Shown here piece after piece: positions 1 through 9,061 of a stretch of DNA of 64,000 nt. Numbering within the stretch: the first letter of the stretch is position 1; every line of letters begins with the position of its first letter. The notes under the pieces are model-generated. The model was not told the origin of the DNA, did not search any database, and saw only the letters and a list, made by a program, of their open reading frames with translations. This DNA is from Haloarcula halophila (lineage in GTDB: Archaea; Halobacteriota; Halobacteria; Halobacteriales; Haloarculaceae). The stretch spans positions 682,001 to 746,000 of the forward strand of contig NZ_CP119559.1 of NCBI RefSeq assembly GCF_029278565.1. Reading direction: 5' to 3'. The position numbers were made by a program, and so were the translations under genes.

Positions 1-1
1 C

Positions 2-670
2 GCCGGCGAGGTGGCACTGAGTGGCGAGCCGGGTGCGACGCTCCGCAAGTGGCGGACCGACTTCGACGTCGCACAGACGGAGCTCGCCGACCACCTCGAC
101 GTCTCGCCGTCGGTGATCTCGGATTACGAGAGCGGGCGCCGCGACAACCCGGGGATCGGCGTCCTCCGACGGCTCGTGAGCGGGCTGCTCGACATCGACG
201 AGGCCCGCGGCGGCGAGCACATCCGCCAGCACGCCCGGGTGATCTCGGCGGGGTTCGACAGCGACGTGGTCCACGATCTCCGGGAGTACACCGCAAACGT
301 CGGCGTCGAGAGCGTCTACGAGGCGACCGACGCCGTCGAGCTAGCCCGAGGGAGCACCGACACGGTCTCGGGCCACACCGTCATCAACTCGATCGAGGCG
401 ATCAGACGGCTCTCCTCGGACGAGTTCTACCAGCTGTACGGCCAGTCGACGAACCGGGCGCTGGTGTTCACCGGCGTGACCCGCGGCGAATCACCGCTGG
501 TCGCGCTCCGCGTCGTCTCCCCGACCCCGAACGCCGTCGTCCTCCACGGAATCGCCGAGGACGACGTCTGGGAACACGCGGCCGATCTGGCCCGCATCGA
601 CGATTTCTCGCTCGCGGTCACTGACACCGATCTGGACGATCTGCTCGCCGGACTCCGGACGATCCCCTAA
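2..670 (+). CDS. XRE-family DNA-binding regulator, 5' end outside the window
   Basis: Predicted transcription regulator. A helix-turn-helix of the Cro/CI (XRE) type lies near the start of the visible part (residues RKWRTDFDVAQTELADHLDV, then SPSVISDYESGRR), followed by about 140 residues that resemble the conserved C-terminal part of archaeal XRE regulators (COG1709 type). The frame is open to the left edge, and the residues before the GTG at 11 (A-G-E-V-A-L) read as protein, so the gene is most likely truncated by the window rather than starting at 11. It converges on the next gene with a 4-bp overlap. Ligand and targets cannot be read from the sequence. The HMG-CoA synthase two genes away is a possible but untested target. 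Confidence 0.85.
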   Translation, partial: AGEVALSGEPGATLRKWRTDFDVAQTELADHLDVSPSVISDYESGRRDNPGIGVLRRLVSGLLDIDEARGGEHIRQHARVISAGFDSDVVHDLREYTANVGVESVYEATDAVELARGSTDTVSGHTVINSIEAIRRLSSDEFYQLYGQSTNRALVFTGVTRGESPLVALRVVSPTPNAVVLHGIAEDDVWEHAADLARIDDFSLAVTDTDLDDLLAGLRTIP

Positions 671-1809
671 CAGCCGGCGTAGGCCGACGAGCTCCGGAAA
701 CCGGTCGCGTTCAGATGGTCCGCGGTGGTCCCTGAGAGCTGTTCGGTCGGGGAACCGGTCGTCAGCCAGCCGTCGGAAGTGTGGTAGCCCCCCGACAGCT
801 CCCCGGCGACCATATGTAACAGCGCATGGGTCGTCGCAGCCACCCGGAACGACACCGAGCCGGTGTACTCCGACCGTGGCTGTCCGTCGACGACGCCAGC
901 GTAGCCAGGGGCGTCGACCCGGACCGCGGTCCGATCACTGGATACGCTCCCCAGCGCCACGTAGCGGTACGTACACCGGCGTGGACCCAACCGGTCAGCG
1001 CTGTACAGCCTCCGATATTCGGTGCCGTTGACGCCGACAGTCGCCCCCGAAACCGGTCTCTGTTCTGTCGTGAGATGGAGCCTGATCCCGGTCGATCCGT
1101 CGGGGTTCGCGACTGGCATCCGGTCCCAGATAGACCGGAGTTGCTGTCGTTCCGAGTCGCTGAGCGGCGAGGACTCCTCGTCGTGGCCGACGACAACGTA
1201 GAGGTCCTTCCGCTGTGGATCGGCTCCCGGTAACGCTGCGCCGGAGGGCGTCTCACCGGCTCGTTCCCAGGCGTCCGGGATTCCGTCGCCGTCGGTGTCG
1301 TTCGTGCCCGGTGCCGCCGGTCGCGTCGCGACCACGTCCCCGGCGAACACGCCAGCGTTCGGGTCGCCGGCGATATCGTCGGCCCCGCTGACCGCGCCAC
1401 TCTCACCGAGATCACCGATCGCGCCAGGCAACATCGCGACCCCGAGCAACATCACGCCCATCAACAGCATGATTCCCGTGGCCATCTTGACCAACGGCGA
1501 GTTCGGGACGACGAACCGATACGCCCTGACGAGCGGGCCACCACGGGTAAAAAACAGCGTGATCCCCTTGGTGACGAGGACGACGAGGAGAAACCCCGTC
1601 AACACGGTCCCGAGGATCGCCCCGACGTAGACGGCGACGAGGGGGATCTCACCCAGGCCGACAGACCCGCTCGGGACCCCCGGGACTGTCGGGCCGCCGT
1701 CCGGGGTCGCCACAACCTTCGGTTCGAGGAGAAATAACGCCCCGCAGACGCCGACGACGGCACCCGCGAGAGCCGCGGTCGGCTGTGGTCCGTACGACCA
1801 ACGTGTCAT
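667..1809 (-). CDS. Membrane-anchored protein with degenerate metalloprotease-like domain
   Basis: Hypothetical membrane protein of about 380 residues. Three hydrophobic segments fill the first 150 residues. A linker with a calcium-loop signature (DTDGDGIPDAWE) follows, as in thrombospondin-type-3 repeats, then an extracytoplasmic domain of about 190 residues. Near the C-terminus the sequence T-H-A-L-L-H (codons at 814-831) has the spacing of a zinc-protease HExxH motif but with Ala in place of the catalytic Glu. The ATG at 1809 is preferred over an upstream in-frame start at 1917: it directly precedes the first membrane segment, and the DNA beyond it holds repeated promoter-like motifs. It lies downstream of HMG-CoA synthase on the same strand, 147 bp away. 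Function unknown. Confidence 0.6.
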   Translation of the reverse strand: MTRWSYGPQPTAALAGAVVGVCGALFLLEPKVVATPDGGPTVPGVPSGSVGLGEIPLVAVYVGAILGTVLTGFLLVVLVTKGITLFFTRGGPLVRAYRFVVPNSPLVKMATGIMLLMGVMLLGVAMLPGAIGDLGESGAVSGADDIAGDPNAGVFAGDVVATRPAAPGTNDTDGDGIPDAWERAGETPSGAALPGADPQRKDLYVVVGHDEESSPLSDSERQQLRSIWDRMPVANPDGSTGIRLHLTTEQRPVSGATVGVNGTEYRRLYSADRLGPRRCTYRYVALGSVSSDRTAVRVDAPGYAGVVDGQPRSEYTGSVSFRVAATTHALLHMVAGELSGGYHTSDGWLTTGSPTEQLSGTTADHLNATGFRSSSAYAGC

Positions 1810-1811
1810 GC

Positions 1812-1875
1812 ACAGTTGTGCCACAGTTGCGGACAAAACGGCTTCGGTTACTACTAGAGAACTGTCACAAACTGT
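1812..1875. promoter_or_regulatory. Helically phased ACAGTT/AACTGT repeats upstream of the 1809 start
   Basis: ACAGTT occurs at 1812-1817 and 1823-1828 (11 bp apart). Its complement AACTGT occurs at 1860-1865 and 1870-1875 (10 bp apart). The pairs face each other across about 32 bp in the region just upstream of the minus-strand ATG at 1809. Spacing of one helical turn suggests a multi-site operator. The binding protein is unknown. Confidence 0.45.
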
Positions 1876-1956
1876 ATCGGACGGCTCCGGACCGGAGTCG
1901 GCGAAACTGTCGGCCAATGCGTCGCTTCGAGTCCGCTCCGAGCAGAGGCGTGCCGA

Positions 1957-3306
1957 CTACTCGACGTATCGGTACTTTCGTTCGCCCATACGACCCCAGC
2001 CGTCGAAGACGAACTCCGCTTCGGGTGGGGTCAACTCCTCCGCGTCTTCCTCGATGTGTGCGTCCATGGCGTGGTTGTGGACATCGTGGACCTCTTCGTA
2101 CTCCTCGAAGGAGAGGTCGTAACGGCGCTGGATCTGGTCGTCGATGTCCAGGGCCGCGATCTCGTCTTCCCACCCCGGAACGATCGTCTCGGCGTGAACC
2201 TCGGCCTGTGCACCGGAGCCGTACGACGCCACCAGCAGTTTCTCGCCGGCGAGGTCGATATCCTGTTCCATGGCTACTTTCAGTCCGGACGCACGGGCGA
2301 GATGAACGGAGCCGGTGTACCAGTTCCCGACGTGCCGGGAGATTTCGAGTGTCGGCTCGATGGCCTGGTTGTACCAGTCCCGGTACCGTTCTGTCTCGGT
2401 GAGCGCGTCGGTATACTCCCGGATGGCGTCGTTGAACGCGTCCTCGGAGTCAAACGCCTCCCGGACGGGTTGGTGACCGATCTCCTCGGCGAGTACGTCC
2501 TCGACATCTGTCCCGCGGACGATGTGTCGGTAGCCGAGGGCTGCGGCTTTTCGGACCATCCCCGGGAACGGCGTGTGAAACGGGATCATGTGATAGTCGT
2601 CGGGGTGGATCGATCCCGAAACCGTCGCGAAGTCGTCCAGTGCCTCGCGCATCCGTGCCAGATAGACCTTCACCGAGCGCTTGCCGTCGACCGACGGGAA
2701 CTGCTGGTTGGGCTTGAGGAAGTCGGTCTCGTCGGCGCTCCCGTAGCCCTGTTCCGTCGAGAGTTCGACGATGGCCGGCTCCTCGTCGATGAGCATCGCG
2801 ACCGCGCCAGCACCCTGCGTCGCCTCGCCTGGGTCGTCGCGGGCATAGAGAGCAGTGTCGGTCGCGATGACGATGGCTGCCCGACCCCGATTCCGGCCGG
2901 CACGAATCCAGTTGTACGCGTCGTCGACGCTCTGTGTCCCGGAGATACAGGCGAACTTCCGTTCACCTTTGTTTGCGTGGTGGAAGTCGTCGTCGAACAC
3001 CTGTTCGAGACAACCCGCGATGTACGTCGAGACTGGCTTCGAGTTGTCGAAGGAACTCTCCGTTGCGACGTCGATCCGACCGATGTCGTCGGGTTCCAGC
3101 CCCTTCCGGTCCATCAGCCGGTAGGCCGCGTTGGCCCCCATGGTGACGATGTCCTCGTAGACGTCGGGGAACGACGACGCGTGGAGTCCCAAGCCCTTCG
3201 TGTACTTCCCGGGGTCGTCGCCCTGCGCGGGCGCGAACGTCTCCGCGAGGTCGAGTTTGAGCTTCCCCGTCCAGATCTCGATGGCGTCGATACCGACGGC
3301 TGTCAT
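1957..3306 (-). CDS. mvaS: Hydroxymethylglutaryl-CoA synthase, archaeal type
   Basis: Condenses acetyl-CoA with acetoacetyl-CoA to HMG-CoA, the first committed step of the mevalonate route to archaeal ether lipids. The 449 residues carry the expected thiolase-fold catalytic triad: Glu83 (VATESSFDNSKP), Cys120 (KFACISGTQS) and His244 (IPFHTPFPG). Length is normal to slightly long for an archaeal or haloarchaeal enzyme, with an acidic C-terminal extension. The ATG at 3306 starts directly with the conserved VGIDAIEIW strand. The gene stands alone, with the 3375-4565 gene ending just upstream. Palindromic DNA at 3354-3382 lies in its promoter and may be an operator. Confidence 0.95.
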   Translation of the reverse strand: MTAVGIDAIEIWTGKLKLDLAETFAPAQGDDPGKYTKGLGLHASSFPDVYEDIVTMGANAAYRLMDRKGLEPDDIGRIDVATESSFDNSKPVSTYIAGCLEQVFDDDFHHANKGERKFACISGTQSVDDAYNWIRAGRNRGRAAIVIATDTALYARDDPGEATQGAGAVAMLIDEEPAIVELSTEQGYGSADETDFLKPNQQFPSVDGKRSVKVYLARMREALDDFATVSGSIHPDDYHMIPFHTPFPGMVRKAAALGYRHIVRGTDVEDVLAEEIGHQPVREAFDSEDAFNDAIREYTDALTETERYRDWYNQAIEPTLEISRHVGNWYTGSVHLARASGLKVAMEQDIDLAGEKLLVASYGSGAQAEVHAETIVPGWEDEIAALDIDDQIQRRYDLSFEEYEEVHDVHNHAMDAHIEEDAEELTPPEAEFVFDGWGRMGERKYRYVE

Positions 3307-3353
3307 ACTCGGGGAGTCGGTACCGGAACGTAAGTTACTGTCGACTGCCTTAT

Positions 3354-3382
3354 CGACAATTGTCGTAACTATCGTCAGTTAC
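3354..3382. promoter_or_regulatory. Two adjacent dyads upstream of HMG-CoA synthase
   Basis: CGACAATTGTCG (3354-3365) is a perfect 12-bp palindrome. It abuts a second dyad, GTAACT-6 nt-AGTTAC (3365-3382). A further AGTTAC lies at 3333-3338, nearer the start codon at 3306. The two dyads overlap the stop codon of the upstream same-strand gene, so they could act as operator, terminator or both. The 12-bp palindrome has no loop and is a better protein site than a hairpin. Confidence 0.5.
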
Positions 3383-4565
3383 ACGACGTACTCGACGTGA
3401 TCGGGCTGTCCGGCGAGCCGTCAGCGGTATCGGTGATCCGTCGGCACCGCCGATTCCCGGCATCGTCGACGGCGACGATGGTGAACGTGTACTCCTGTGA
3501 ATAGCCGTAGAATTCAGTAAACGTCTGAGGCGAGTCAGTCGTATAGCTCCCTTGTGGATTGGTACTACTACCGCTCTGGTTGACGTAGACCGTCGTCGAT
3601 TGGAGGTTCGGATCGGTGACATTCCATTCGATGTCGTATCTTGCCTGAGAGAATATAAAGAAAGACCAACTCTGATCGGTCACCGCAAACGTCTCGATGG
3701 TCGGGGGATCGTCCACGACCACAGAGCGGGTCGTCGTGTTCGCCGCACCATCGTCGTCGGTGACACGGAGCGTGACAGACCGGGTTCCTTCGGTCGCGTA
3801 ACTCTCGGTAGTCGTGGGATCGTTCGTTGTCCGCTCGTAACTACCGTCTCCGTCAAAGTCCCATTCGTACGAGTCGATCGTCCCGTCATCGTCGGCCGAG
3901 CTACCCGCATCGAAGGTAATCGGTTCGCCAGTCGTTGGCCCGGACGGGTCGTAGCTGAACGTCGCCGTCGGAGGCGAGTTCGGTTCCGGCGTCGGGCCTG
4001 GTGTTGGTGTCGGGGTTGGCGTAGCCGTCGGGGTTGGTGTCGCAGTTGGCGTTGGTGTTGGTGTCGCGGTCGGAGTTGCTGTCGCAGTGGGCGTCGCGGT
4101 CGGCGTGGCTGTTGCCGTCGGCGTCGCGGTCGGAGTTGCTGTCGGCGTCGGACCGGGAGTCCCCGCCGGGAGCTGGACGACCTCGTCCAGTAATACGGTG
4201 TTCGAGGCGGTGTGGACGACGAGCAGTTCAACGCGGTCGCCGGGTGAGCTGTACGGATGTACCCACTGCTCGCTCGGATCGAACGTCGCGTCTGTGCTCC
4301 CAACCGGCCTAAACGCCGTCAGTGAGTACCTGGTGCGTGTCCCGTTGTCGAGGACGACATCAACGTCGGCGGCCGCGACCGAGTCGCCGCCCCGGTGGCT
4401 CAGAATGAGAGCCCCGCCGTCGAACTCGGCCCCGACGTCCACGAGGACGCTGTCGGACCGGTCCTGGCCGTCCAGGATTACGAGCCCCACACTGCCCACC
4501 ACTAGGATGATGACCGCTGTCAACAGGGCGACACCGACGACTTCCGACTGTGCGCGCCCCCTCAT
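3375..4565 (-). CDS. Pilin-like surface protein with Thr-Pro stalk and PKD domain
   Basis: Secreted or surface protein of 396 residues. The N-terminus (GRAQSEVVGVALLTAVII...) is the archaeal type IV pilin/archaellin-type signal, a short charged leader followed by a hydrophobic helix, so processing by a PibD-like prepilin peptidase is expected. Residues of roughly 135-195 form a Thr-Pro/Ala low-complexity stalk. A PKD domain follows (PPTATFSYDPSGP ... YEWDFDGDG), then a C-terminal beta-rich domain of about 100 residues. The ATG at 4565 is chosen over the longer reading from 4751 because it sits at the pilin signal and has a TTATT-type box A at about 4588-4595. It diverges from the surface protein at 4830. 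Exact role, pilus subunit or adhesin, is unknown. Confidence 0.75.
   Translation of the reverse strand: MRGRAQSEVVGVALLTAVIILVVGSVGLVILDGQDRSDSVLVDVGAEFDGGALILSHRGGDSVAAADVDVVLDNGTRTRYSLTAFRPVGSTDATFDPSEQWVHPYSSPGDRVELLVVHTASNTVLLDEVVQLPAGTPGPTPTATPTATPTATATPTATPTATATPTATPTPTPTATPTPTATPTPTPTPGPTPEPNSPPTATFSYDPSGPTTGEPITFDAGSSADDDGTIDSYEWDFDGDGSYERTTNDPTTTESYATEGTRSVTLRVTDDDGAANTTTRSVVVDDPPTIETFAVTDQSWSFFIFSQARYDIEWNVTDPNLQSTTVYVNQSGSSTNPQGSYTTDSPQTFTEFYGYSQEYTFTIVAVDDAGNRRCRRITDTADGSPDSPITSSTSCN
3988..4160. repeat. Thr-Pro coding low-complexity tract
   Basis: Degenerate 6- and 12-bp units (GTCGGNGTTGGN on the plus strand) encode Thr-Pro/Thr-Ala-Thr-Pro repeats in the minus-strand pilin-like protein. 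Unit variation shows a coding repeat, not a CRISPR or satellite. Such stalks are usually O-glycosylated spacers and are prone to length change. Confidence 0.85.
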
Positions 4566-4829
4566 TATCTGTACTCGACGAACACGGAATAAGATAGTTG
4601 TGGATGGCCGCAGCTTTCGAGCGGTCGGAACGACGGCCGGTGGACCGACACGCGACCGACGAGGCCGGGAGACTGTCAACTGAGACGGGAATCGGCGCTT
4701 TCGGACGGAAGATCCCTCCTGCAGAGAGCCAAAGTAATATATGAAGACCACCCAACTGGCATCAAACGTGCGAGAACCAGTCGCGTTCTGTCCCGAACCG
4801 AGCCGATATCGACCCGTGCGGGAGCCCCG

Positions 4830-7673
4830 ATGACAGGGACGACACCCCGGGTCCGTGCGGTGGGGCTGACACTGGTGGTCGTTGCCACGCTGGTCGTCGC
4901 GTCGACAGTGTCCGGTCCCGTGTCAGCGACGCTGGTTTCGGGCACCACGGCGACGCTGACCGACGGCCCCAACTATCTGGGGCAGGACTATCGCATCGAC
5001 GTCACGCAGAACCGTCCCGACGAGTTCCAGGCCGGGAACGGTGAGACCGTCTATCTCATGGAGGTCGACCCGGAGGACGACACGGTCAACCGGACGGTGC
5101 AGGCGCTACAGGTCCGAAACGGTGAGATTCGGCTCGAAACCGACTCGATCGACATCGACGGGAGACGGACGTTCGCGCTCAACACCGTCAACCGGGTCAC
5201 AGACACGGCGGTCAACTTCACGCTGGAACCACAGGAGTTCGCCGTCGACTGGGAGCGCGACAGTGTCTCGACCACCAGCGACGCGGTCTCCCTGGAGGTC
5301 ACCGACAGCAACCGGGTCGCCGGTAGTTACAACGTCACGATCCGTGCCGACGACTTCAGCTACGAACAACTCCGGGCGCTGTTCGTTCATCCAGGCAGCA
5401 GCGTCACCGAGGTTACCGACCAGGAGCACCTGCCACTAGATAGGCTCGGCTACGACCGCGACAGCGGTGACGACGTGACCGACCTCCGTGAGGACGGCTA
5501 TATCACGCTGAACCTGCGGAACTCCATCGACTTCCAGAACCGAGAGGAGATCGTCGCGAACTTCTCGAACCTCGACGCCCGGTCGGAACTCCCCGATAAC
5601 GGGGAGTACGAGTTCGACGTGCTCGTCAGCGACACCACCGCGGAAGACACGGCCACGATCGATATCGGCGGCTCGGACGCCGAGTTCGATCGTGATCTCT
5701 ACACCCGTGCCGCCGGTGAAATCGTCGCCATGACCGTCGAACTCGACGCAGCCGACACGGCCTGGGTCCAGCTCCGCGACCGGAACGACGCGTTCGTCGA
5801 CGTGCTCTACCTCGAAGACGACGACGACGACGGTGAAGTCACGTTCTACGCGAACACCCGATTGATGGGGAGCGACCACTCCTCGCTGGAGGGCATCAGC
5901 CCCGGGGACACGGAGGTAGTGTACTTCTCCGAGGAGGACACCGTCGAGAGCTACATCCACCACGAGGCGGTCCAGTCCGACGCGGTCACGGATGTCTCGG
6001 ACGCGCAGTTCTACGCCGGCGAGACGATCAACGACTCCGCCGAGGTCAATTTCACGGAGTACGTCCAGGAGGTCAACGGGAACACCCCGACGACACAACT
6101 CCCGCGTCCCCTCCAGCCGACGAGCTACGAGCTGATACTCGACCAGCGCGGGCGCTTCCTGATCGAGGACGGCGAGCCGGTTGCCGAGAACGCCGTCGGC
6201 GTCTCCGAACTGGATCTCGTCCAGCCGACGCTGAGCGACTCGCAAGTACACGTCGCTCCCAGTGACGCTGCAAACGAACCGCTCGGGAACGGGACGACGC
6301 TGACCGAGCGAGACACCGTCGCCATCGACGACAGAGTCGTCGTCCGGTTCGAGACCACGGGACTGTCCGGCGCGCTGGCGACGGTCGACTACGCCCAGAA
6401 CAACAACGACATCAACGAAGGACTCGAAGAGGGATACCGGACAAACGTCCTCTACGGGCTCGCCGTCGACAACGAGGGGACAGACTGGGAGGGCGAGGGG
6501 ATAACCTTCCGGTTCGAGGGACCCGAACGGGTCAACGCACCGTCAGAGACGTTCCCGTTACAGCAGCCGGGTACCGCTGATGCTTATCTCCGTCTCGACC
6601 AGCAGGTCGCAGAGGACGACAGTGGGAGCCTCTCGCTGATCGTCGATAGCGGTTCGGACCGGTTCGAGGACGTGATCGACGACGGGGACAGCTTCGATGC
6701 CGAGTTTACATACGAGGCGCGTGACGACCGGTTCCTGTTTGCGACACCGAGTGGCCCCCAGGGCGGGGCAAACGGGGACATCGACGAGCCTGCTTACCCC
6801 TACTACGCCAGCGAGTTCACCACCAACGTCACGCGAAACGAGCGGATCACCTTCGCGGAACCGAACGTCACCTTCGATGCGTCCGACAATGGGACGGTCG
6901 AACTCACCCCGTCAACGGCCGCCAACATCACCGGGCGAACGAACCTCGCGCCGGGATCGAACGCGACCGTCGTCGTCCGGCTGACGCCACCGTCGGATAC
7001 ACTCCCGGACGAGGACCCGAGCTTCTACGCGGAAGACGAGATCGTCGTTCGCGAGGACGGGACCTTCAGGGCACAGTTCGATCTGAGCGGGCGGACAGTC
7101 GGTGAGAACGCCACCGTCCGGTTTTCGCACGATAACGACCGCCTGGAAACCGCCGATGCGGTGTTCAAAGACGTCGACACGGTCCGTCAGCCGTTCTTCG
7201 AGACGGAACTCGACGCGCCCCGGAGGGTCGGCCCGAACGGGAGCGCGAACGTCACCGCAACGGTCACGAACACCGGACGGGTTGCCGGCACGGCCGACCT
7301 CTCGATAACCGTCGACGGCGATACGGTGATCCGTGGCGTGTTCGACCTCCAGCCCGGCGAAGCAGAGCGTTTGAACCGTACCATCGAGGGTGAGGGAGAC
7401 GTCGACATCGTGGCCAGCAGCCAGGACACGAGCCGGCAGGCGACGATCACGTTCGAGGCGGCGTCGACGCCGACGCCCACACCCTCTCCGACGGCGACAC
7501 CCACACCCACCCCGAGCCCGACGCCGACACCGGAGCCGTCCCCCGAACCGAACACGCTCACGCCGATCCCGACCGACAGCGGTGGCGGAGGGGCGCTCCC
7601 GTGGCTCGTCGGTGGCGTGGTCGTACTCCTGGTAGTCGGTGCCGGCGTCGTCATCTACCTCCGGGAGCGATAG
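4830..7673 (+). CDS. Large membrane-anchored surface protein, possibly BGTF-type
   Basis: Secreted protein of 947 residues. A Sec-type signal peptide covers residues 1-33 (hydrophobic core LTLVVVATLVVASTV, then SGPVSA). A long acidic, Thr- and Asn-rich ectodomain with many N-x-S/T sequons follows. Then come a Thr-Pro/Ser-Pro stalk (about 880-915), a Gly-rich hinge and one C-terminal membrane helix ending in YLRER. The start of the mature part (TATLTDGPNYLGQDYRIDV) resembles haloarchaeal BGTF surface domains, but I am unsure of that family. Residues 795-870 look like a CARDB/DUF11-type beta domain. The C-terminal helix lacks the PGF motif of archaeosortase substrates. A TATA-like TAATATATG at 4733-4741 implies a leader of about 65 nt. 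The next gene follows 73 bp downstream. Confidence 0.7.
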   Translation: MTGTTPRVRAVGLTLVVVATLVVASTVSGPVSATLVSGTTATLTDGPNYLGQDYRIDVTQNRPDEFQAGNGETVYLMEVDPEDDTVNRTVQALQVRNGEIRLETDSIDIDGRRTFALNTVNRVTDTAVNFTLEPQEFAVDWERDSVSTTSDAVSLEVTDSNRVAGSYNVTIRADDFSYEQLRALFVHPGSSVTEVTDQEHLPLDRLGYDRDSGDDVTDLREDGYITLNLRNSIDFQNREEIVANFSNLDARSELPDNGEYEFDVLVSDTTAEDTATIDIGGSDAEFDRDLYTRAAGEIVAMTVELDAADTAWVQLRDRNDAFVDVLYLEDDDDDGEVTFYANTRLMGSDHSSLEGISPGDTEVVYFSEEDTVESYIHHEAVQSDAVTDVSDAQFYAGETINDSAEVNFTEYVQEVNGNTPTTQLPRPLQPTSYELILDQRGRFLIEDGEPVAENAVGVSELDLVQPTLSDSQVHVAPSDAANEPLGNGTTLTERDTVAIDDRVVVRFETTGLSGALATVDYAQNNNDINEGLEEGYRTNVLYGLAVDNEGTDWEGEGITFRFEGPERVNAPSETFPLQQPGTADAYLRLDQQVAEDDSGSLSLIVDSGSDRFEDVIDDGDSFDAEFTYEARDDRFLFATPSGPQGGANGDIDEPAYPYYASEFTTNVTRNERITFAEPNVTFDASDNGTVELTPSTAANITGRTNLAPGSNATVVVRLTPPSDTLPDEDPSFYAEDEIVVREDGTFRAQFDLSGRTVGENATVRFSHDNDRLETADAVFKDVDTVRQPFFETELDAPRRVGPNGSANVTATVTNTGRVAGTADLSITVDGDTVIRGVFDLQPGEAERLNRTIEGEGDVDIVASSQDTSRQATITFEAASTPTPTPSPTATPTPTPSPTPTPEPSPEPNTLTPIPTDSGGGGALPWLVGGVVVLLVVGAGVVIYLRER

Positions 7674-7746
7674 CGATGGCGGAAAGCTATTCGGTGCCCC
7701 AGGACAGATGGACGAACAGCACTACATGAGCGAGGAGTGTCCATAG

Positions 7747-9060
7747 ATGACCCCGACGAGGCGGTCCGTGTTGCGTTCGCTGGCCGGTCTGACGGGCGCA
7801 GCAGCCGTCGGAACGGGGCGGGCAGCGGCCCAGGAGACGGAGAGCGACGAGGAAGACCCGTCCGCACGGCTGGCGGCCCGCACAGGCCGGATCATGGACG
7901 GACTGTCGTGGTTCGCCGAGGAGTACCCGGCGGCGATAGCGACCTACCGTGCGGCCGCGGCCGACGTGCTGAATGCCGTCCGGGAGCAGGGGGAGTCGGT
8001 GCCGCTGACCGAGCGTGACGTCGCGCGCCTCGACAGGGAGCTCCGGAGCCCACGTATCGATATCGGCTGGCCCTACGACGTCTGGTGGAGCGAGGACGAG
8101 CGGCTCTGGCGGTACGTCCCGATCGACTGGCGCCGACCGCAGCCAGCAACCGCCGGTGCGACACCGCTGGACAGCGAGGGAATCCAGGCACTCCGGTCGG
8201 TGACGACGGCGTTTGCCGACACCTACGAGCGCGAACTGGGCGAGTATTTCCGCGGGGCCGAACGGGAACGACGGTTCGGCCGCACCACGCTCGACAGTAT
8301 CGAGCGGTTCAACGAGCGCGGCGACGCAGTGATGGTCGTCGCCGGACTGGTGCGCCTGTACCGACACTACGAGGCCGTCGCGAGCGAGCGGTTCGTCGAC
8401 TCGACGCTCTCGCGTGATCCGATCCGGTCGACGCTGGCAGAGACGTTCGTCGCCGACTCCCCCGAGCAGATCCCGCTGTTCGAGATCGACTATCGGCGGG
8501 CCGGATTCCGTGATACCACCCACCGAGCGTTCGTCTACAGCGACGATATCGCCGAGGCCCGGGTACAGGAGCTGTATCGCGCCCAGCCGGTGTCGACGAT
8601 CGACGGCGCCGCAGTCGCAACCGACTCTGTCCGGCTCCAGGAAGTCACGAAACCACTGTCAGTCGATTCGGACCGGATCGATCGGTGTTACGTCGTCGTC
8701 AACGAGTGGACCCGACCCGCTGAGGGCTACTACAGCGGCGAGCTCCCCTCCCAGCCGCTGTTCGTCCAGCGCTACACCAGTGCCGAGGCCGCCCAGGTCG
8801 CCCGCGAGACGATCCTGAGCCGGTCCGGAATCTCCCGTGCCGGCGGCGTGACGGTCCGTCTGGGCGGGGCCGACAGCGAGCCCTGGACACCGTTCTATTA
8901 CCCTTATCGAAGCGAACTCTGGAGCGGCGCGTTCCGCCGGGTCGGACGCCATCTCCTCGTGGCCGGCGTTGCACGCCGCCCGTTCGTCCACCGTGCCGAC
9001 GGCTGGGACGAGCCGCTCGCGCTATCGTGGGTGTGGGACGAAACCGAGCCGACCGAGTAA
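7747..9060 (+). CDS. Tat-exported protein of unknown function
   Basis: Protein of 437 residues with a clear twin-arginine signal: T-R-R-S-V-L-R-S-L, then a short hydrophobic stretch with GLTGAAAVG and an A-x-A-type site near residue 28. Export in folded form, usual for haloarchaea, is expected. The mature part is acidic and rich in Arg and aromatic residues, with no membrane segment and no domain I recognise. It follows the 947-residue surface protein on the same strand and ends 1 bp before the converging pilin-like gene, so it belongs physically to the surface block. It could be a cell-wall-associated or cofactor-binding protein. Confidence 0.65.
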   Translation: MTPTRRSVLRSLAGLTGAAAVGTGRAAAQETESDEEDPSARLAARTGRIMDGLSWFAEEYPAAIATYRAAAADVLNAVREQGESVPLTERDVARLDRELRSPRIDIGWPYDVWWSEDERLWRYVPIDWRRPQPATAGATPLDSEGIQALRSVTTAFADTYERELGEYFRGAERERRFGRTTLDSIERFNERGDAVMVVAGLVRLYRHYEAVASERFVDSTLSRDPIRSTLAETFVADSPEQIPLFEIDYRRAGFRDTTHRAFVYSDDIAEARVQELYRAQPVSTIDGAAVATDSVRLQEVTKPLSVDSDRIDRCYVVVNEWTRPAEGYYSGELPSQPLFVQRYTSAEAAQVARETILSRSGISRAGGVTVRLGGADSEPWTPFYYPYRSELWSGAFRRVGRHLLVAGVARRPFVHRADGWDEPLALSWVWDETEPTE

Positions 9061-9061
9061 G

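Noticed and set aside
2056-3333. Plus-strand open frame of 425 codons
   Set aside because: Antisense to HMG-CoA synthase, which has all its catalytic residues.
3988-4160. Repeat tract considered as CRISPR or satellite DNA
   Set aside because: Units are 6 or 12 bp, vary at third codon positions and keep one reading frame, so this is a Thr-Pro protein stalk.
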